From positions 310,001-374,000 of the forward strand of contig JAGGNK010008670.1 in NCBI GenBank assembly GCA_017590115.1: a stretch of DNA of 64,000 nucleotides. The letters are read 5' to 3'. Within the stretch, counting starts at the first letter, position 1; each line of letters begins with the position of its first letter. This DNA comes from Montifringilla adamsi. Lineage: Eukaryota; Chordata; Aves; Passeriformes; Passeridae. A model generated the notes under the pieces. It saw only the letters and a program-made list of their open reading frames with translations, ran no database searches and had not been told where the DNA came from. Below are positions 1-13,400 of the stretch, piece after piece. Made by a program: the position numbers and the translations under genes.

Positions 1-998
1 GCCAAGTCCGGCCCCGGTCGTGGAGTTCCTGACGGTGCCGGCCCCGGCGCTGGTCAGGGCTCGCTCGGCCCGGGGCCGGGGCGAGCAGCGGCACCCCAGA
101 GGAGGCCCCGGTGCCGCCTCCGCCCGAGCAGCCGCCCCGCCGCCGGCCTCCCCCGCGGGGCCCCGTGCCGCGGATTCGTTCTTCTGCCGCGGATGATTTA
201 CTCGCGGGGGACCCGCGGCGCCTGGGCAGCTGCCCTGTCCCTGCCCTGCCGTGCCCGCTGCCGTGTCCCTGCCCTGTCCTGTCCCTGCCGTGTCCCTGCC
301 CTGTCCCTGCCCTGCCGTGTCCCTGCCGTGTCCCTTGCCGTGTCCCTGCCCTGTCCTGTCCGCTGCCGTGTCCGCTGCCCTGTCCCTTCCCCTGTCCCTG
401 CCGTGCCCGCTGCGCTCCGCGGGCTTTGCGCTGCAGCTCGGGAAGCTCTTCTCGAAAGTCGTGTTCCTTTCAGTGTTTCGTTGTTTGAACTGCCCCTAGC
501 ATAAGGGATGCATGTTTTCCTTTTCTGTGTTTGTGATCTTTAAACCCGAGCCTGTTTCCTTCTCCTCACTCGGGTCTGGGCGGGCTGCAGTTGTTCAGGT
601 GGGTTTTGGGCTGCCCACTCCCGTCTGCTGTAAGTTTGGATCTTGGTGGGGAGTGTGACGGGAGAGCTGGAGAACACGTTCCAGCAGGGCTGTGCAGCTC
701 GTGGGTGAAGGTGTGTTAAAGGTTCCCTCAGGGCCTCTCGGGGCTGTGGTGTGCGTGAACTCTGTAAAATTGCATTTAGGCATGAGAGGAGCTGTTCTGC
801 TGTGAGGCTGTGGCTGCCCACCCTGGGGCACGGTCCTGCAGAGCGACGGCAGCTCCAGGGGCGTGTGCCCTTATGCCTTGGAATTTCCTTATAGCCAGTA
901 TGGGGAAGACTGGGCGTGACTCAGGGTTCGCAAGTGAGAAAATCCTCAGCTGTGGCACTTTACTGCGTTTGAAACGAGCTGTTTGTTTCCTGTTGCAG
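1..998 (+). promoter_or_regulatory. CpG-rich 5' end of EIF2A and its first intron
   Basis: The first ~450 bases are very GC- and CpG-rich, as expected for the shared promoter region that EIF2A has in vertebrates. EIF2A exon 2 starts at 999 with two bases of a split codon, so exon 1 must end one base into a codon. Bases 1-34 can be read as a short open segment followed by a GT at 35, and one frame gives a Pro/Ala-rich peptide reminiscent of EIF2A N-termini. Phase and frame do not agree in the same reading, so I do not call exon 1. From about 540 to 998 the sequence is ordinary intron. Confidence 0.5.
233..413. repeat. C/T-rich simple tandem repeat (CCCTGTCCCTGC-like)
   Basis: Degenerate tandem copies of a 6-12 base unit built from GTCCCTGCC and GTCCGCTGCC. 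The repeat keeps several frames open, which explains the short Pro/Cys/Leu-rich ORFs here. It lies in EIF2A intron 1 or the promoter island. Confidence 0.8.
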
Positions 999-3900
999 TG
1001 AGAGGCTCCGAGGGGCTGTACATGGTGAATGGGCCCCCCAGCTTCACCGAGAGCGCGGCGTTCCAAAGGTACTGCTGTCACTGGCTCTAAAGAAACTGCT
1101 TCCTGAAAGCCGAGCGTAGGCTCTGGGGTTGAGAGCTGTGTGCCTCTGAGCGAGTGCAGAACACTGATGGGTTTGCACTTGCCTGAGCTGCCCTGCCAGG
1201 TGGCAGTGCCTGGGCAGGGGTAGCAGGGACTGCGCGGTGACACTGGGCTCCAGGCACAGCAGGAAAGGTCTTGTGTTCGTTTTTGTTAGGAAAACCTTAG
1301 CTCTGGTGCTGCGGGGTACTCATGTACATTTCTTATTTCTTTAGGGATTCTGGAAAAAATTGCAAAGCTGTTGCATTTAGCAAGGATGGCTCCCTCTTTG
1401 CCTGGTGCAATGGACAGAAGTGGGTGCATTTTATTATCTTAATGTTTAGCTTGTATGAAATAAATTGAATCAGTTATGCCTCATTTACTCTTGTCTGTGT
1501 AAAGCTGATTGCTGTTAATGCAAGTGTTTGCACGTACACTTGAAATGGAGTTTATCAGATGAAGTATTTTGTGTTCTTGATGCACCCATGATGCATCCAT
1601 TCCCATGTAGTCTGGATATGCTTTCTTTCTTTGGTTGTTTTTTTATTCATGGCTCCTGGTACCTGGATTCTGGGATTAATCTATTAGCAGAGTCCACAGA
1701 AAATAATGAGTGTGAAATGAAATGAAAATAATTCACCTTGTGAATGTTACAAGGTTCCTTTTTTATAGATCAGGTGCATTGTGGAGCTCACTCTCACTTT
1801 TAGAGCTTATGTGTTGCAGACAAAAATATGTGTTGTGTTTTGACCAGTGGTTTCTGTCATGCTTGGGTGTCTGGTTTTAAAATGTGCTCTTGGAAAAATT
1901 TAATAAAAACGAAAGAGGGGAGAAAGCTCTTCCAGTTTTGTTACACTGGCCAAATTTGGAGCAGATCTAGAAGAGTCAAATACTTGAGCAATTCTCTCAG
2001 CGTTAATTAACTATTGTAAGCATATTTTATTGAAATAGCATCTTTTGGTTCCAGGGTCAATGTGGTTAATGTCACCAGAGCTGAGTTACTGCATTCCTTT
2101 GATCTCCCAAAGACAGTTTGTCTTGAATTCTCGCCAAAGAATAACGTTCTGGCAACGTGGCAGGCCTATGCAAGTGAGTATTGTGCCAGCTGGGGAAGCT
2201 TTGTGCCAGCTGGGAGGCTTTGTGCAGCTCTGCCCACGGCTGTGGCCTCTGCAGTGCATTTATTGGCTAAATGAGCAGTGGAGAAGGGTGCAGAATGTTC
2301 TGTGGGCGCTCGGGAGCACAGAGGGGGAGGGAGGGATGCCGTTGTCAGGGCAGCTGGTGCTGGCTGTCCTCACCACGCTCTGTCAGCGCTCACAGTTACT
2401 GTGTCAGTCAGTCAGTGTTTCCTGAGCTTTGGGAAGGGGTGCAGTGTGCCCTGCAGGCAGCTTGTGTTCTTGGGTGGGCAAGGGAGGAGGAGTTGTGTCC
2501 TGCCCAGGGGCCCATGGCTGGAGTGTTCTCCATGTCCAAAGCTTTATTTCCTCCTCTGCCTCCGGGGGGGTTTGAGTTCCTGGTTCTGAGAGCCACAGAC
2601 AGTGTAAATGCTGCCTCGGGAGGGAAGAGCTGGGCAAGGCTGGGCCTTGGGAGCTGGCCAGGCTCTGGGGAGACTGGGAGCTGGGACAGGCTGTAGGATA
2701 AGAGAAGGCAGCACAAGCTGTGAGCTGTTCTGGAGGTGCTGTAAATCACTGACAGCAGCAGGCAGGCTGTGCTGGCCAGGGTAAGGAGGAGAGTACACAC
2801 AGCTTAGAAGCTTGCAGAGAGAGCTGTGACTGTGCTGGAATGGGCAAAATCACCTCATTCCTGTGAGAGCAAAACACTGGAGTGAAGAACATGCCTCCAT
2901 TGTTTGCTGTGAGGGGGGTTTTTGGTTTGGAATAAAGAGCTGTGCAGGTGTTGGTTGCAGCCTTGCAGTGGGGAGTAGAAACCCTACAGCTCTGAATGCG
3001 AGTTCTTTCTGCAGACAGACTGAGGCTGATAGGTGCAGCAATCAGCATTCGTGGGTTTGGTCCCTCAGGGGAAGAAGTTGCATGTTCATGCAGAACCATG
3101 AGTGGGATGTTGGGGTGAAGCAGATTTGAGCCTCAAATACCACTGTGTTTTTTTGCAGCTGCTAAGGATGGCACAGCAGGTGTGCCCAACCTGCAGCTCC
3201 ATGATCTGAAAACTGGAAAATGCTTGAAGTCTTTTGTGCAGAAGAAGATGCAGAACTGGTAAATAAGCCTTCCAGATGCTAATTGTTTACAAAGAAATGT
3301 AATTTTCAAAATCTGATCCAGGTAAATGGAGCTGTTAGTGTGGTGTTGGCTTTCAAAGCAGTGCCTGCTGCTAACTGAAGGCCAGAGTCTGTGCCTGTGA
3401 GTGTCTGTGTAGTTCATTGTAAATTCACTCTCGCTTTGCACCACAGAGGAAAGCTGAGCCGACAATAACTAAGTCCACTTGTATACTTTTGCTGTGCAGA
3501 TGTCATTTTTCCACATTAAATGTATCATGTTTGAACTTACTGGGCTCACAATAGAGGGGAAAAACAATCCTGGAGTGCTAATGATGAGCATCATTTCATG
3601 TTTCTGCCTTTTCCCTTAATGTGCAGGTGTCCTTGCTGGGCAGATGATGAAAGCATTTGTGCCAGAAATGTGAACAATGAAGTGCACTTCTTTGAAAACA
3701 ACAACTTCAGTATGCGAGTATTTCTCTACATTTCATTCCTTCTATAAAGGCTGCTTCTTTTGAGGGGTGGTTTTTCTTTTGTTTCTTCATTTGCTTTCCT
3801 TTTATTTTAAATACTGCCTGCCGACAAATTTATTTCAGTTTGGAATTCAGAATCATTATTCTTTAATGAAGTGTGTTTTCACTTTCTTATTTATCTTTTC

Positions 3901-6900
3901 ACTGACTGATGTGATATGAAATGCATCTGATCCTCAGTTTAACAGGCCTGTTACTCATTTAATGAGATCCAGGAAATTGTTTTGTAGAAAACGTGATCTG
4001 CAATTACTTCCTTGGGTTGTGCATATTCTGTCAATGGACTGCTAAAAATGGCTTATTAAAAAATAGATTGCAAAAATGAAATAGTGAAGCCTGAAGATTT
4101 TTACTGTTGGTGGTAGAATATTTGGAGTCAGTAGATGTTGAAAAGGGAAAGGGGAAGAAAAAAGCAGAAAGATAAAAATTAATTAGAACAAAAATGTAAA
4201 GGAATGAAGGCAAACTGAGGGTAGAACAGCAGCATGTGGTTTTAGTTTTGCATTCTTTGTTTTGTTTTAAATATAAAGTTGATAGAAGAGTTAGGGCTAT
4301 GAGAGATTGAGTTTCCTGAGAATTAGCCCTGCTGATGTTAACCAGGCTGTGGCAAGCATAGAATGTCAGCCTGGGCAGGAGGTCTGCTGGCAGCGCACAT
4401 TCCTGGCTGCAGTGGAGCCCTGGGGTGGTGCTGTTCCCATCAGTCGTTTGGGAAGGGGCAGTGCTGAGCTGAGCAGGCCTGTTGGGAAGAGTTATCCCGT
4501 GGAGGTGTGAGGGGAGAGCCCCTGCCTCTGTGCGGCACCTGAATGTGGCTGAAGCCAGCACAGATAAGGTGAAGAATATCAGCTTCAAACACAGGCTGCC
4601 TTCACCTTGGGTTCAGAGGCTTCCTTTGCTTTTTGAACTTCCAAATACTAAGTGCTGGGTTTCAGGCATAGGCTTGATTCAAGTTGGTTTTGCAGGAGAA
4701 ATGCTGTGGTGAAATGGGAAAATAATGGTTGTTTGCCTAGAAAAAGAGATCCTTTGTGATTGTCTTTGCTGGTCTGTGTTATCCAGGATACAGCCCCACA
4801 GAAGGATGTGGTTAGGACATCCAGGTAACGTGGTTTGTCATTAACATCAGACATCTGTGGCTTTTTCCTTGGCAGATACCATTGCAAACAAGCTGCATTT
4901 GCAGAAGGTCAGTGACTTCGTGTTGTCCCCAGGAGCACAGCCAACCAAGGTACCTCCGATCCAGCTTCCAATCTTTTTTTTGGTTTTCTTAAAAAAAACC
5001 AAAACACTGTTATTTTAGTACAATGTAACTATTTTAGTAACTCTGCCCTGTGCTACCAAGGCTTTAACCTGCTGTGAAATCTCTGGCTGTTCCAGGTTGC
5101 TGTTTATGTCCCAGGCAGCAAAGGTGCTCCGTCCTTTGTCAGGCTCTACCAGTACCCCAATTTTGGGGGCCCACAGTCAGCACTGGCCAACAAAAGCTTC
5201 TTTAAAGCTGACAAGGTGACAATGCTATGGAACAAAAAAGGTATAGCAGCTGTGTACTGAGACGTTTATACTGTGCTCATTTTGGATTGACTTACTTTGT
5301 TTACTGTGTGGGGTTTGTGTTTAATTTGCATATGTTGATAAATCCTGAGGGCAGCCATTAATGCTTTGCTGAGGTGCATGTCTGCACGCTTCTGCTCAGC
5401 ACTTATCCTGTGACTTTCATCATTTTTTGTGTTGTACTTGAAAATATTCTATACATGCTGGTAAATTTTTCAGTTGAATGACAAATTCCTATATAATTTT
5501 GCATTCTGTGTCAATAATATAATTGGATTGTAAACATAACAACAATTCATGTGAGGATATGATCTTAATCTGTAGAATTATCTGTATGCATACATATGAT
5601 AAGTGGGCTGAGCTGAGAGGCCTCTGTGCTTTGTTGCTGTTAGCAATGAGCTGTTTCAGAATGATTTTGTACAAATCATGTTACTTCAACCCGCATAGTT
5701 GGGAATATAAGGAAGGTGTTTCACACCTAGAGAAACCATGCTTGGGGACTGTGAGAGACAGCAAAGACATTTTGGGGTGCATGTGTCTGGGGGAAGGGGC
5801 AGGTTGGGCATTGCCCTGATGAAACAGTGCCCTGCTCTGCAGCCCCACAGCTTTGGATAACAGATGTGCATACAGAAGATGTTGAAGAAATGTTTCAGTC
5901 AAGGGTGGACCAGGATGTTTTGTTTCTGCCATAGTTTAATTTTTGTTTTATAACTGCAAAGGATGTTCACTTGCTTGTGATCTAACAGTAAATGAATAGA
6001 CTGAGCTGATGTTTTCCACCTGAGAAAGGAAGGTATTCAGTGCTTTTGTGTTAGCATTTAGGAAAAACACAGTTCAAAAGAGAACAATACCAGCCCTACT
6101 GCACAAGCAACCAGCAGAGCTCACAGCAGAGCTGATTTTGCTTTGTCAGGTGTTCTGTGCAGAGGCTGCTGTGGTTCTCAGAAGCTGTGCTGCACTGACT
6201 GTGTGTGTTCACAGCCACGGCCGTGCTGGTGGTTGCCAGCACCGAGGTGGACAAGAGCGGGGCCTCGTACTACGGCGAGCAGACGCTGCACTACCTGGCG
6301 GCCAGCGGGGAGAGCGCCGTGGTGCAGCTGCGTGAGTACCTCCTGTGCTGCCCTGCAGCCCTGCAGCCCCTGCAGCCCCTGCAGCCTGCCGGGCGTCTCA
6401 GTCTCCTGAACTGACCTTGGGAGCAAAATCCTCTACACAAAACACCCTTCACCTTTTTTTTGGTTTTGTTCTTTACCTCTGCAGGAGGGTGTTGCTTTTT
6501 GCTGGGTTGGTGTGGGTTTTTTTTGCAGTAGCTGAATTTTCTTACCTTTGATAGGCTTACCATCTTAATGTCAGTGGCAGAGAGCAAACGCTTCCAGTTA
6601 ATACATGCTGATAGTTTGATTGGGAAGGTGTTCAGGTGCACAGGGAGGGAACTGTACTCTCTGAGAAAACACCTGGACAATGGAGCCAGGTTGGTGTCTG
6701 AGAATCCATAATGGGCAGGAATGTGTGTCACCAAACAGAATAGTCCTAGCTACACTTTAACACATGCAGGGTACTGCCCTCAATGAGCCAGGGCAGAGTG
6801 AGAGCAATGTTTCAAAGTCTGATGGAAAATAGAACTCCTTTGTCTTGTATTGTAATATTGAAAGCGTTTTAAAACATATAAGTGACATATTGGGGAGCAG

Positions 6901-9900
6901 CAGATGAATGTGCTTAATTCCAGTGTCTAGCTTGAACTGGAAGTCCATGTCTTAACTTCCCCTGTGGAGATCTTTTTTTCCTTCTCTCAAGCTCCTGCTA
7001 TTGTGTGCAAACATCTGGCCTGTTTGGGATTGTAGAGGATTTGTTTGATTTGTTGGGAGTGCTTGGGGGCACTGGGGATGGGGTGACGTGGACTGCCTTT
7101 GCTGGAGGTACTGTGAATGTAACTTCCATAACAGTGCTGACTGGGAACGTTTCCAGTTTGCCTTCTGCTGCAAAACTTGTGGAAGAGTGCCGTGCCCCCT
7201 TTCCCCTTGATGGTGACTGCACTGGGGGAGGACAGTTGGGGTTATGACTCACTGTGTAGAATCTCTTTGGGAGCAGTTTCCCAGCTTACGAGCACTACTT
7301 GTTTAACTACATACTTACTAAAATGTTCTTTATTTCTACTGCATCTGTATTTAACAGGAAGTCTTTTCATTTAATTTAGCTATTCCTTTTCAAGGAAAAG
7401 CCCAGACTGATAAAAGCAAGTGGTGGGCACTTGGGCTGAGAGGTGCCTCATTCCCTGAGGAGTTGGATCTTTTTTGAAGTGCAGTTTTGAAGCTTTTTTC
7501 CACCCTGGCATTTGCAGAGGGCTTTTCATTTCCCACTAAGATGTGGTGCTGCTGCAGGCTCTGGCAGAGCTCTGAAGCCTGCATGGAGCTGCCCTCATCT
7601 CTCCAGCTGCTGCTGTCACCAAATGTCATTTTGTGTCACCTCTGTAGCTGAGCTGCACTGAGTTAATGTCACTGAAAAGGCTTCAGAGGGGAGCACAGTG
7701 TGATTATACATCCTTGTTTCTAAAGATAATGAGACTTGAGAGTGACAACAGGCATAAACCATTTAACTCAGTTTGAACATTTTGGGTCACCTCTGGATTT
7801 AAGGATTCAGTAATGCACTTGGCATTTATCTGAACTATGGGTAAATATACCCAGATGAGGAAAAGTTATAATGGCCTGTGGTTTGTTTTTACCTCTGGGT
7901 ATTTTACCTGAGTTTTCATCACTAATTCATTATTCTTCAGTATCTCCTAATGTTCCACCCCCCAGAATAACTTCTGACAGTGCTGAGTTTTGATCATTAC
8001 ATGTAAAGCCATTTTTGTGTGCTCACTCACATTAAAATCTGACTTATATTGTGCATGGGCATGGTCCAAAGATAACTCAGGTCACTATTGCTTACCTCTA
8101 CAAAGCTGAACTACACAATATTTCTTAGATTAAAAGAAGAGAACTATTATCCAGCTGGTATAAAACTCCTGTTTTCGCAGGTTTCCAGTGGGACAATTTG
8201 AGAAGGTCCTGAGGTCATACTTGAGGAAAAAAAAAAGGAATTTTTTTACATGTCAAGCTATGCTTACTGTTAAAGTGTTGGTGCTGGCCCTACAGAGGTA
8301 ATTTGGAATGACTGCAGTTATTGTTGCAAACTGTAACTAAAGTTATCAGAAGATACAAGGTTGTTTTTCCCTCTGTTGTTAGCGGATTAATTTTCACTGT
8401 CAATAATTAGAATGTAGCATTTTAGCAAAGCATGAAGAGTCACTATGGATTTTATTTTGGCTTGCTCTGTAAAAACTCAGTCTCCCAACAGCTGCATGTT
8501 TTTCCTTTTCCTTTAGCAAAAAATGGCCCTATTTACGATGTTGCCTGGAGCCCCAATTCTGTCGAGTTCTGCGCCGTGTATGGTTTCATGCCTGCCAAAG
8601 CCACGGTTTTTAACCTGAAATGTGACCCCGTGTTTGATTTTGGCACCGGGCCTCGCAATGCTGCCTACTATAGCCCCCACGGACACATCCTGGTGCTGGC
8701 AGGGTTTGGAAACCTCAGGGGACAGATGGAAGTGTGGGACGTTAAGAACTACAAGCTGATTTCCAAGCCAGTGGCCTCGGACTCCACGTACTTCGCTTGG
8801 TGTCCCGACGGGGAGCACATCGTGACAGCCACGTGCGCTCCCCGCCTGCGGGTCGGCAACGGCTACAAGATCTGGCACTACACGGGCTCCGTGCTGCACT
8901 GCCACGAGGTGCCGGCCGACGAGGAGATGTGGCAGGTGTTCTGGCAGCCCTTCCTGGACGGGGTGTTCCCCGAGAGGGCCGTGAGGTACCAGGCGGTGCC
9001 CGGCGAGCTGCCCCGGGCCGAGCCCAGGCCGGCGCAGGCGTACCGCCCGCCCGCCCTGAGGAACAGACCCGTGACAAGCTCCAAGCTGGTGAGTAGCCGT
9101 GTCCTGAGGGAACTGCCCCCTTGGCTCCCGTCTCTTTGGAGCTTGGCCTCACCTGTGTGCGTGCTTTTGAGGAGAGTGACCAGGTTGACAGCACTGTGGG
9201 GGTTTGGAGGGGTTTTGGTGACCCTCTTTGGCACTTTGCTCACAGTTTGCAAGAACCTGTGCTAAAAAGCTCTCGTCCCAAGTACCATCTTTTCACAGAG
9301 CATTTCCAGACTTTTGTTATACTCTTTGCAACATGCACTGAAACACTGAACTCCAAGCGTGGCTTGTGGTGAAATTGAGTTAGGACAGAAGCCTCTGATC
9401 TGACTTGCCAGTCCTGAACCCGGCCAGCCTGGGGCTTGAGTGGTCTCCCAACAGCCATTCTTTCTTTTTTTTTTTTTTGTTTTTGGGGTTTTTTTAAATA
9501 AGGTAAATGTACTTATTAGAAAGAGATTGGATCATTAGCAAGTCAGCTGCAGCTTAAGCACATTTCAGTACAGTGATCTGCTTGTATAATTAGTTTCTGC
9601 AAGTTTCCAAAGTAGGCTGAGTAGCAACTAATTCCATGTAACAGCTGCACCCTTGGTGTTTGGGTCCCGGAGAGCTTTGATTTTGAGCCTGGTGCTTTTG
9701 CAGGAGACTCGGCCTGTGAGCAGTCTGTTAGCCATGCCGAGGGCTGCTCCCACAAACCATCCCTGAGCAGAGGGAGTAGGGAAAAGATACAGTCAGTAAA
9801 ATTATTCTGCTTACTTATATGGGCAAAAAGTCTTGTCACACGCATTAAAAAAATACAGTGCCACAGTTGAGAGTTATCTTAAAAACACCAGAAACCCCCT

Positions 9901-12440
9901 TTCTGTCCCCACTGCCTCCCAAGAGCCCCCCATCCCCTGCAAGAGAGCCTTCCTCTCTGGTCATCAGGAGTTTGAGTTACAAAGCTGTCAGCAACAGCAG
10001 AATGCCAGGCTTCAGTCATTTTGTGCTAGGTTATTCCTCTTGGATTTTATTTCCTTACATAATGATTTTGTTTTCTTGCTGGAAATCTATGAAATCATTA
10101 GGGCACACAGGGTAGTCCCATGCAGACTCGAGTGGATGAGTTTGAAACCCTTTTCACACTTCTTTGGCTGTTCCAAGGAGTACATACCTTTTCCCCCACT
10201 TCCTTTCTTTCTTTTTTCTTTCTGGTTCATCTTTGCATATGTTGTTGTCTTAGGTAGATTTTAGGATTTCTGTGCCAACATGGAATATGGTGTTTTAACC
10301 ATTTTGCATATCCTGCAGCATGAGGATGAGCCACCCCAGAACATGAAACCCCAGCTGGGAGGCAGTGATAAGCCAATGTCCAAAATAGCTCTCAAAAATC
10401 AGAGGAAACATGAAGCAAAGAAAGCTGCTAAACAGGTACTGCAAAAAAACATTGTTACAGGGATCACGTTAATTAGTTAATTAATTAATTAGCTTCCCCA
10501 AAGGGCAGCGGTCAGTCAGAGCAGTGGCTGGTGCAGCAGTGTGGGAAGGGCAGCAGAGTTTAACCAGAGAATAACAGCTACAGAAGGGTGATTCAAAAGG
10601 AACAGCTTTGCTGAGTGGCTGCAAATGTTAGCTGAAATCAGTGTGGAGACAAGGAGATTCTGACTTCTCCTTTCTGCAGGATGTGTTTGGGTTTTAGGTG
10701 GGAGGGAAGAGCAGCTGGGTGCTTTCTGTTCCCTGCAGCACAAGGCTGAGGTGTGCTTTTAGGGCAGGCCAGAGGCAGCCTGTCTGTCGCTTCTGGACTG
10801 ACTGTTCATTGACTGGGTAGATAAAAGTCAGCTTTTGGTATTAGCCTTCCAACTTCTACAAACCTCTGAAGCATTAATTTCTTTCAATGCTATTGAAAAA
10901 AATTTTCTAGCTCTGGTTTTGAGCCCTTTCTTTGCTTCAGAGACAATGACCCAGTCTGTTTTGTAAAATATTTGTGTGTGTGTTTGTCATATCACCCTTA
11001 AACTGATGCTTCCCTGTGCTGTGTGTGGTTGGGATCTTGAGGAAGTAGAAATTAAACAAGAAACAGCATGTGAGCTTTGTCCATGGAAGGCAGGTCAGTA
11101 GATAATGCAGTACCTCAGAGCAAGTCATGCCTGGATTTTGGAATACACCAGCAAACTGGGGAAAGAAGGAATTTCAAATGGATCCTCTAAAGTGATTAAA
11201 GACATTTTTCATTCTCTTTGCAATCAAAGGTATTTTCTGGATTGTGTTTATGTGTCTGCAGGAGGCCAAAGCCGAGGCACACCAAGTCCCTGCCCAGGTC
11301 AGAACCCCACAGAATGCCCTGCAGAACACTGTGCCAGCCGTGACCACGGGAGATCCTGAGGTGGACAAGAAGATAAAGAATTTGAAGAAGGTGTGAGGAG
11401 ATTGTTAGGTTTCTAACAGAGTATTCCTCCGAGGGCTGGTCTGTCAGACCTAGTGTGGGGTGAGCTGAGTTCAGGAGGATGCAGGTACCTTCAGGGGAAT
11501 GCCCCAGATTTGTACCCACCTCCCTTTGCCCTGCAGCAGTGGAGGCCATCGTGTGCCAGGGCTCCTGGAGGTGCCATCAGGGGTGGCAGTACAGGGAGGG
11601 GCTATTGAGCCTGCCCCTCAGGCTGTGGCAGGAGCGCTGTGGAGGTGCAGCCGGTCCCAGCTGAGGGTCAGGGCGTGCTGGTGCTCGGGCAGGAGCTCTG
11701 TGCCTCCTGTGGCTGCTGGGACCTGCATCTGGCCAGGGAGCAGTGCCCTGCGCTTTGCCTTGTGCCGTGAGTGCAAAGTTTACTGCCGGTCTTGAGAATT
11801 CTTGCGTTAAATAATTCCAGAACAGAAATTGTTAAGTTCTGGCTAGAGAATCTTGCCTATTTCTCTTGGCTGCGTCCTGCTGCTCGTAGTCTCTGGATTA
11901 GCTTTTCAGGCTTTTTGAGGAAACTGGGTGGTGAAGAGGGATGGTGGTGGAGTAATTTCCAATTTTGGATCTAGCCCTTCAGTGAGACAATGCCTAGTGT
12001 TTGTTTCTGAGATTAAATACTGCTATTCCTAGGTTCTGCTCTTGAAAGAAATGTCTGTTATGGGGGGGAAATTCTGGGTGAAGCATCTGGAGATGATTAA
12101 GGGATTGTGCCTTCCATGGACACCTGCCTCCAGACACATCAGCAACTTCTAACTTTTTTTCTGTTCTTGCTTCACCAATAAATTTTGATTGGTTGTTTTT
12201 GTTGTTGTTGTTTTTTTTTTTTTTTTTTTTCAGAAACTAAAGGCAATTGAGCAGCTGAAAGAACAGGCAGCTGCTGGCAAACAGCTGGAGAAGAATCAGG
12301 TACAATTGAGATCTGTACAGTTTATTCCAGGTTCATTTTATAATAACTTACATCTATGACATTTTCTGCTCTAGGTGGAGAAGATTCAGAAAGAAGCTGC
12401 TCTCCTTAAGGAACTGGAAGACCTGGAACTGGGTGTTTAA
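999..12440 (+). CDS. EIF2A: EIF2A, eukaryotic translation initiation factor 2A (exons 2-14; exon 1 not resolved)
   Basis: EIF2A is a WD40 beta-propeller factor that can deliver initiator Met-tRNA to 40S subunits independently of the eIF2 trimer, in stress and non-canonical initiation. Exons: 999-1068, 1345-1419, 2055-2173, 3159-3258, 3627-3709, 4876-4949, 5096-5240, 6215-6331, 8517-9088, 10319-10435, 11262-11390, 12234-12299, 12375-12440. All junctions are AG/GT and all phases agree, giving 576 residues and a TAA stop. Diagnostic stretches are RGSEGLYMVNGPP, EVHFFENNNF, NAAYYSPHGHILVLAGFGN (exon at 8517), KNQRKHEAKKAAKQ and the C-terminal coiled coil KIKNLKKKLKAIEQLKEQ. The N-terminal two thirds is the propeller; the charged C-terminus binds eIF2B/RNA in the family. 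Length agrees with the ~585-residue vertebrate protein once a short exon 1 is added. The last exons are preceded by a long pyrimidine tract (about 12211-12230). Confidence 0.97.
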
Positions 12441-12790
12441 ATCTTCCTCGAGCTCCAGCATGGTGCTAACACAAAGTTCATGCAAAATGTAGTTTGTTAA
12501 ACATTTCAGCAAATGACCAAGGGTTCGACATCCACAGATTTGCTGCTCATTTGCCTTTAAAGAAGAGTTTTCCTAAAGATTCGTGCACATGAAGCCGTAA
12601 GCAAGTGATGAGCATCAGCCAATTCTGCTGCTGATCCAACGAGAAATGCGCTCCTTTTCTGAGAACATACTGCCTAAACCAGATTGTTTTTCCTTATTTG
12701 GGTGGGAGAGGGGAAGGCGATGAAGACCTTTGATAGCTGTCTAATATTTAAAAAGCTGCGATCTTTATGCACCGAGGGGCTGCAGATAAA

Positions 12791-12796
12791 AATAAA
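12791..12796 (+). promoter_or_regulatory. EIF2A poly(A) signal AATAAA
   Basis: Canonical AATAAA about 350 bases after the EIF2A stop and only ~150 bases before the SELENOT coding start. It is the first canonical signal downstream of the stop. Confidence 0.75.
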
Positions 12797-12824
12797 GAGC
12801 GTTTAATAGCAGCGAGCTGTGCGA

Positions 12825-13400
12825 GCGGAGTGTGACCGCCAGGGGGCGCGCCGGGGGCGGGGCTCCGCGCGTGGCCCCGCCCCCGCCGCGCGCGTGACCT
12901 TGGCGAGGCGGCGCGCGCGCGGTGCCTCAGCGGCGGCGGCGGCGGGGCTGCGGCGGCTGCTGCTGCTGCTGCTGGCGGGGCTGGCGGCGGCACCGGGCGG
13001 CGGCGGCGCCGCGGCGGCGGAGCAGGGCGGGCTGCCGGCGAAGAAGCTGCGCATGGCCTACGCCACCGGGCCGCTGCTCAAGTTTCAGATCTGGTGAGGG
13101 GCGCCCGCCAAGATGGCGGCGGCCAAAATGGCGGCGTCCGACGGGCCGTCGCCTCTCCCTCCCTCCTTCGTTTTTCTTCCCTTCTTTTCCCTCAGCGCTG
13201 CGGTGGCCTCGCTCGCTTTTGTGCGTGGAGGGGCCTCCCCCAGTGGCGGGGGCCGCCCCGCCCCAGGCGACCTGTCGGGGCGCCCGGCCTGGTTGGAGCG
13301 TGGGAGGCGGCACCGGGCCGCGGGCGGCGGCTCTTTCAGTGGGTCCCGCTCTACGGCCACCCGTCATAAAATAGCGCTTTTCGGGCCCTTTAATGCCGTG
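12825..13400. promoter_or_regulatory. CpG island over SELENOT exon 1
   Basis: A dense CpG stretch begins right after the EIF2A poly(A) signal and covers SELENOT exon 1 and the start of intron 1. It contains GGGGCGGGGC-type Sp1 boxes near 12853-12890 and two close copies of AAGATGGCGGC/AAAATGGCGGC (YY1-like, 13109-13135) just inside intron 1. The boxes are visible; their function is inferred. Confidence 0.6.
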
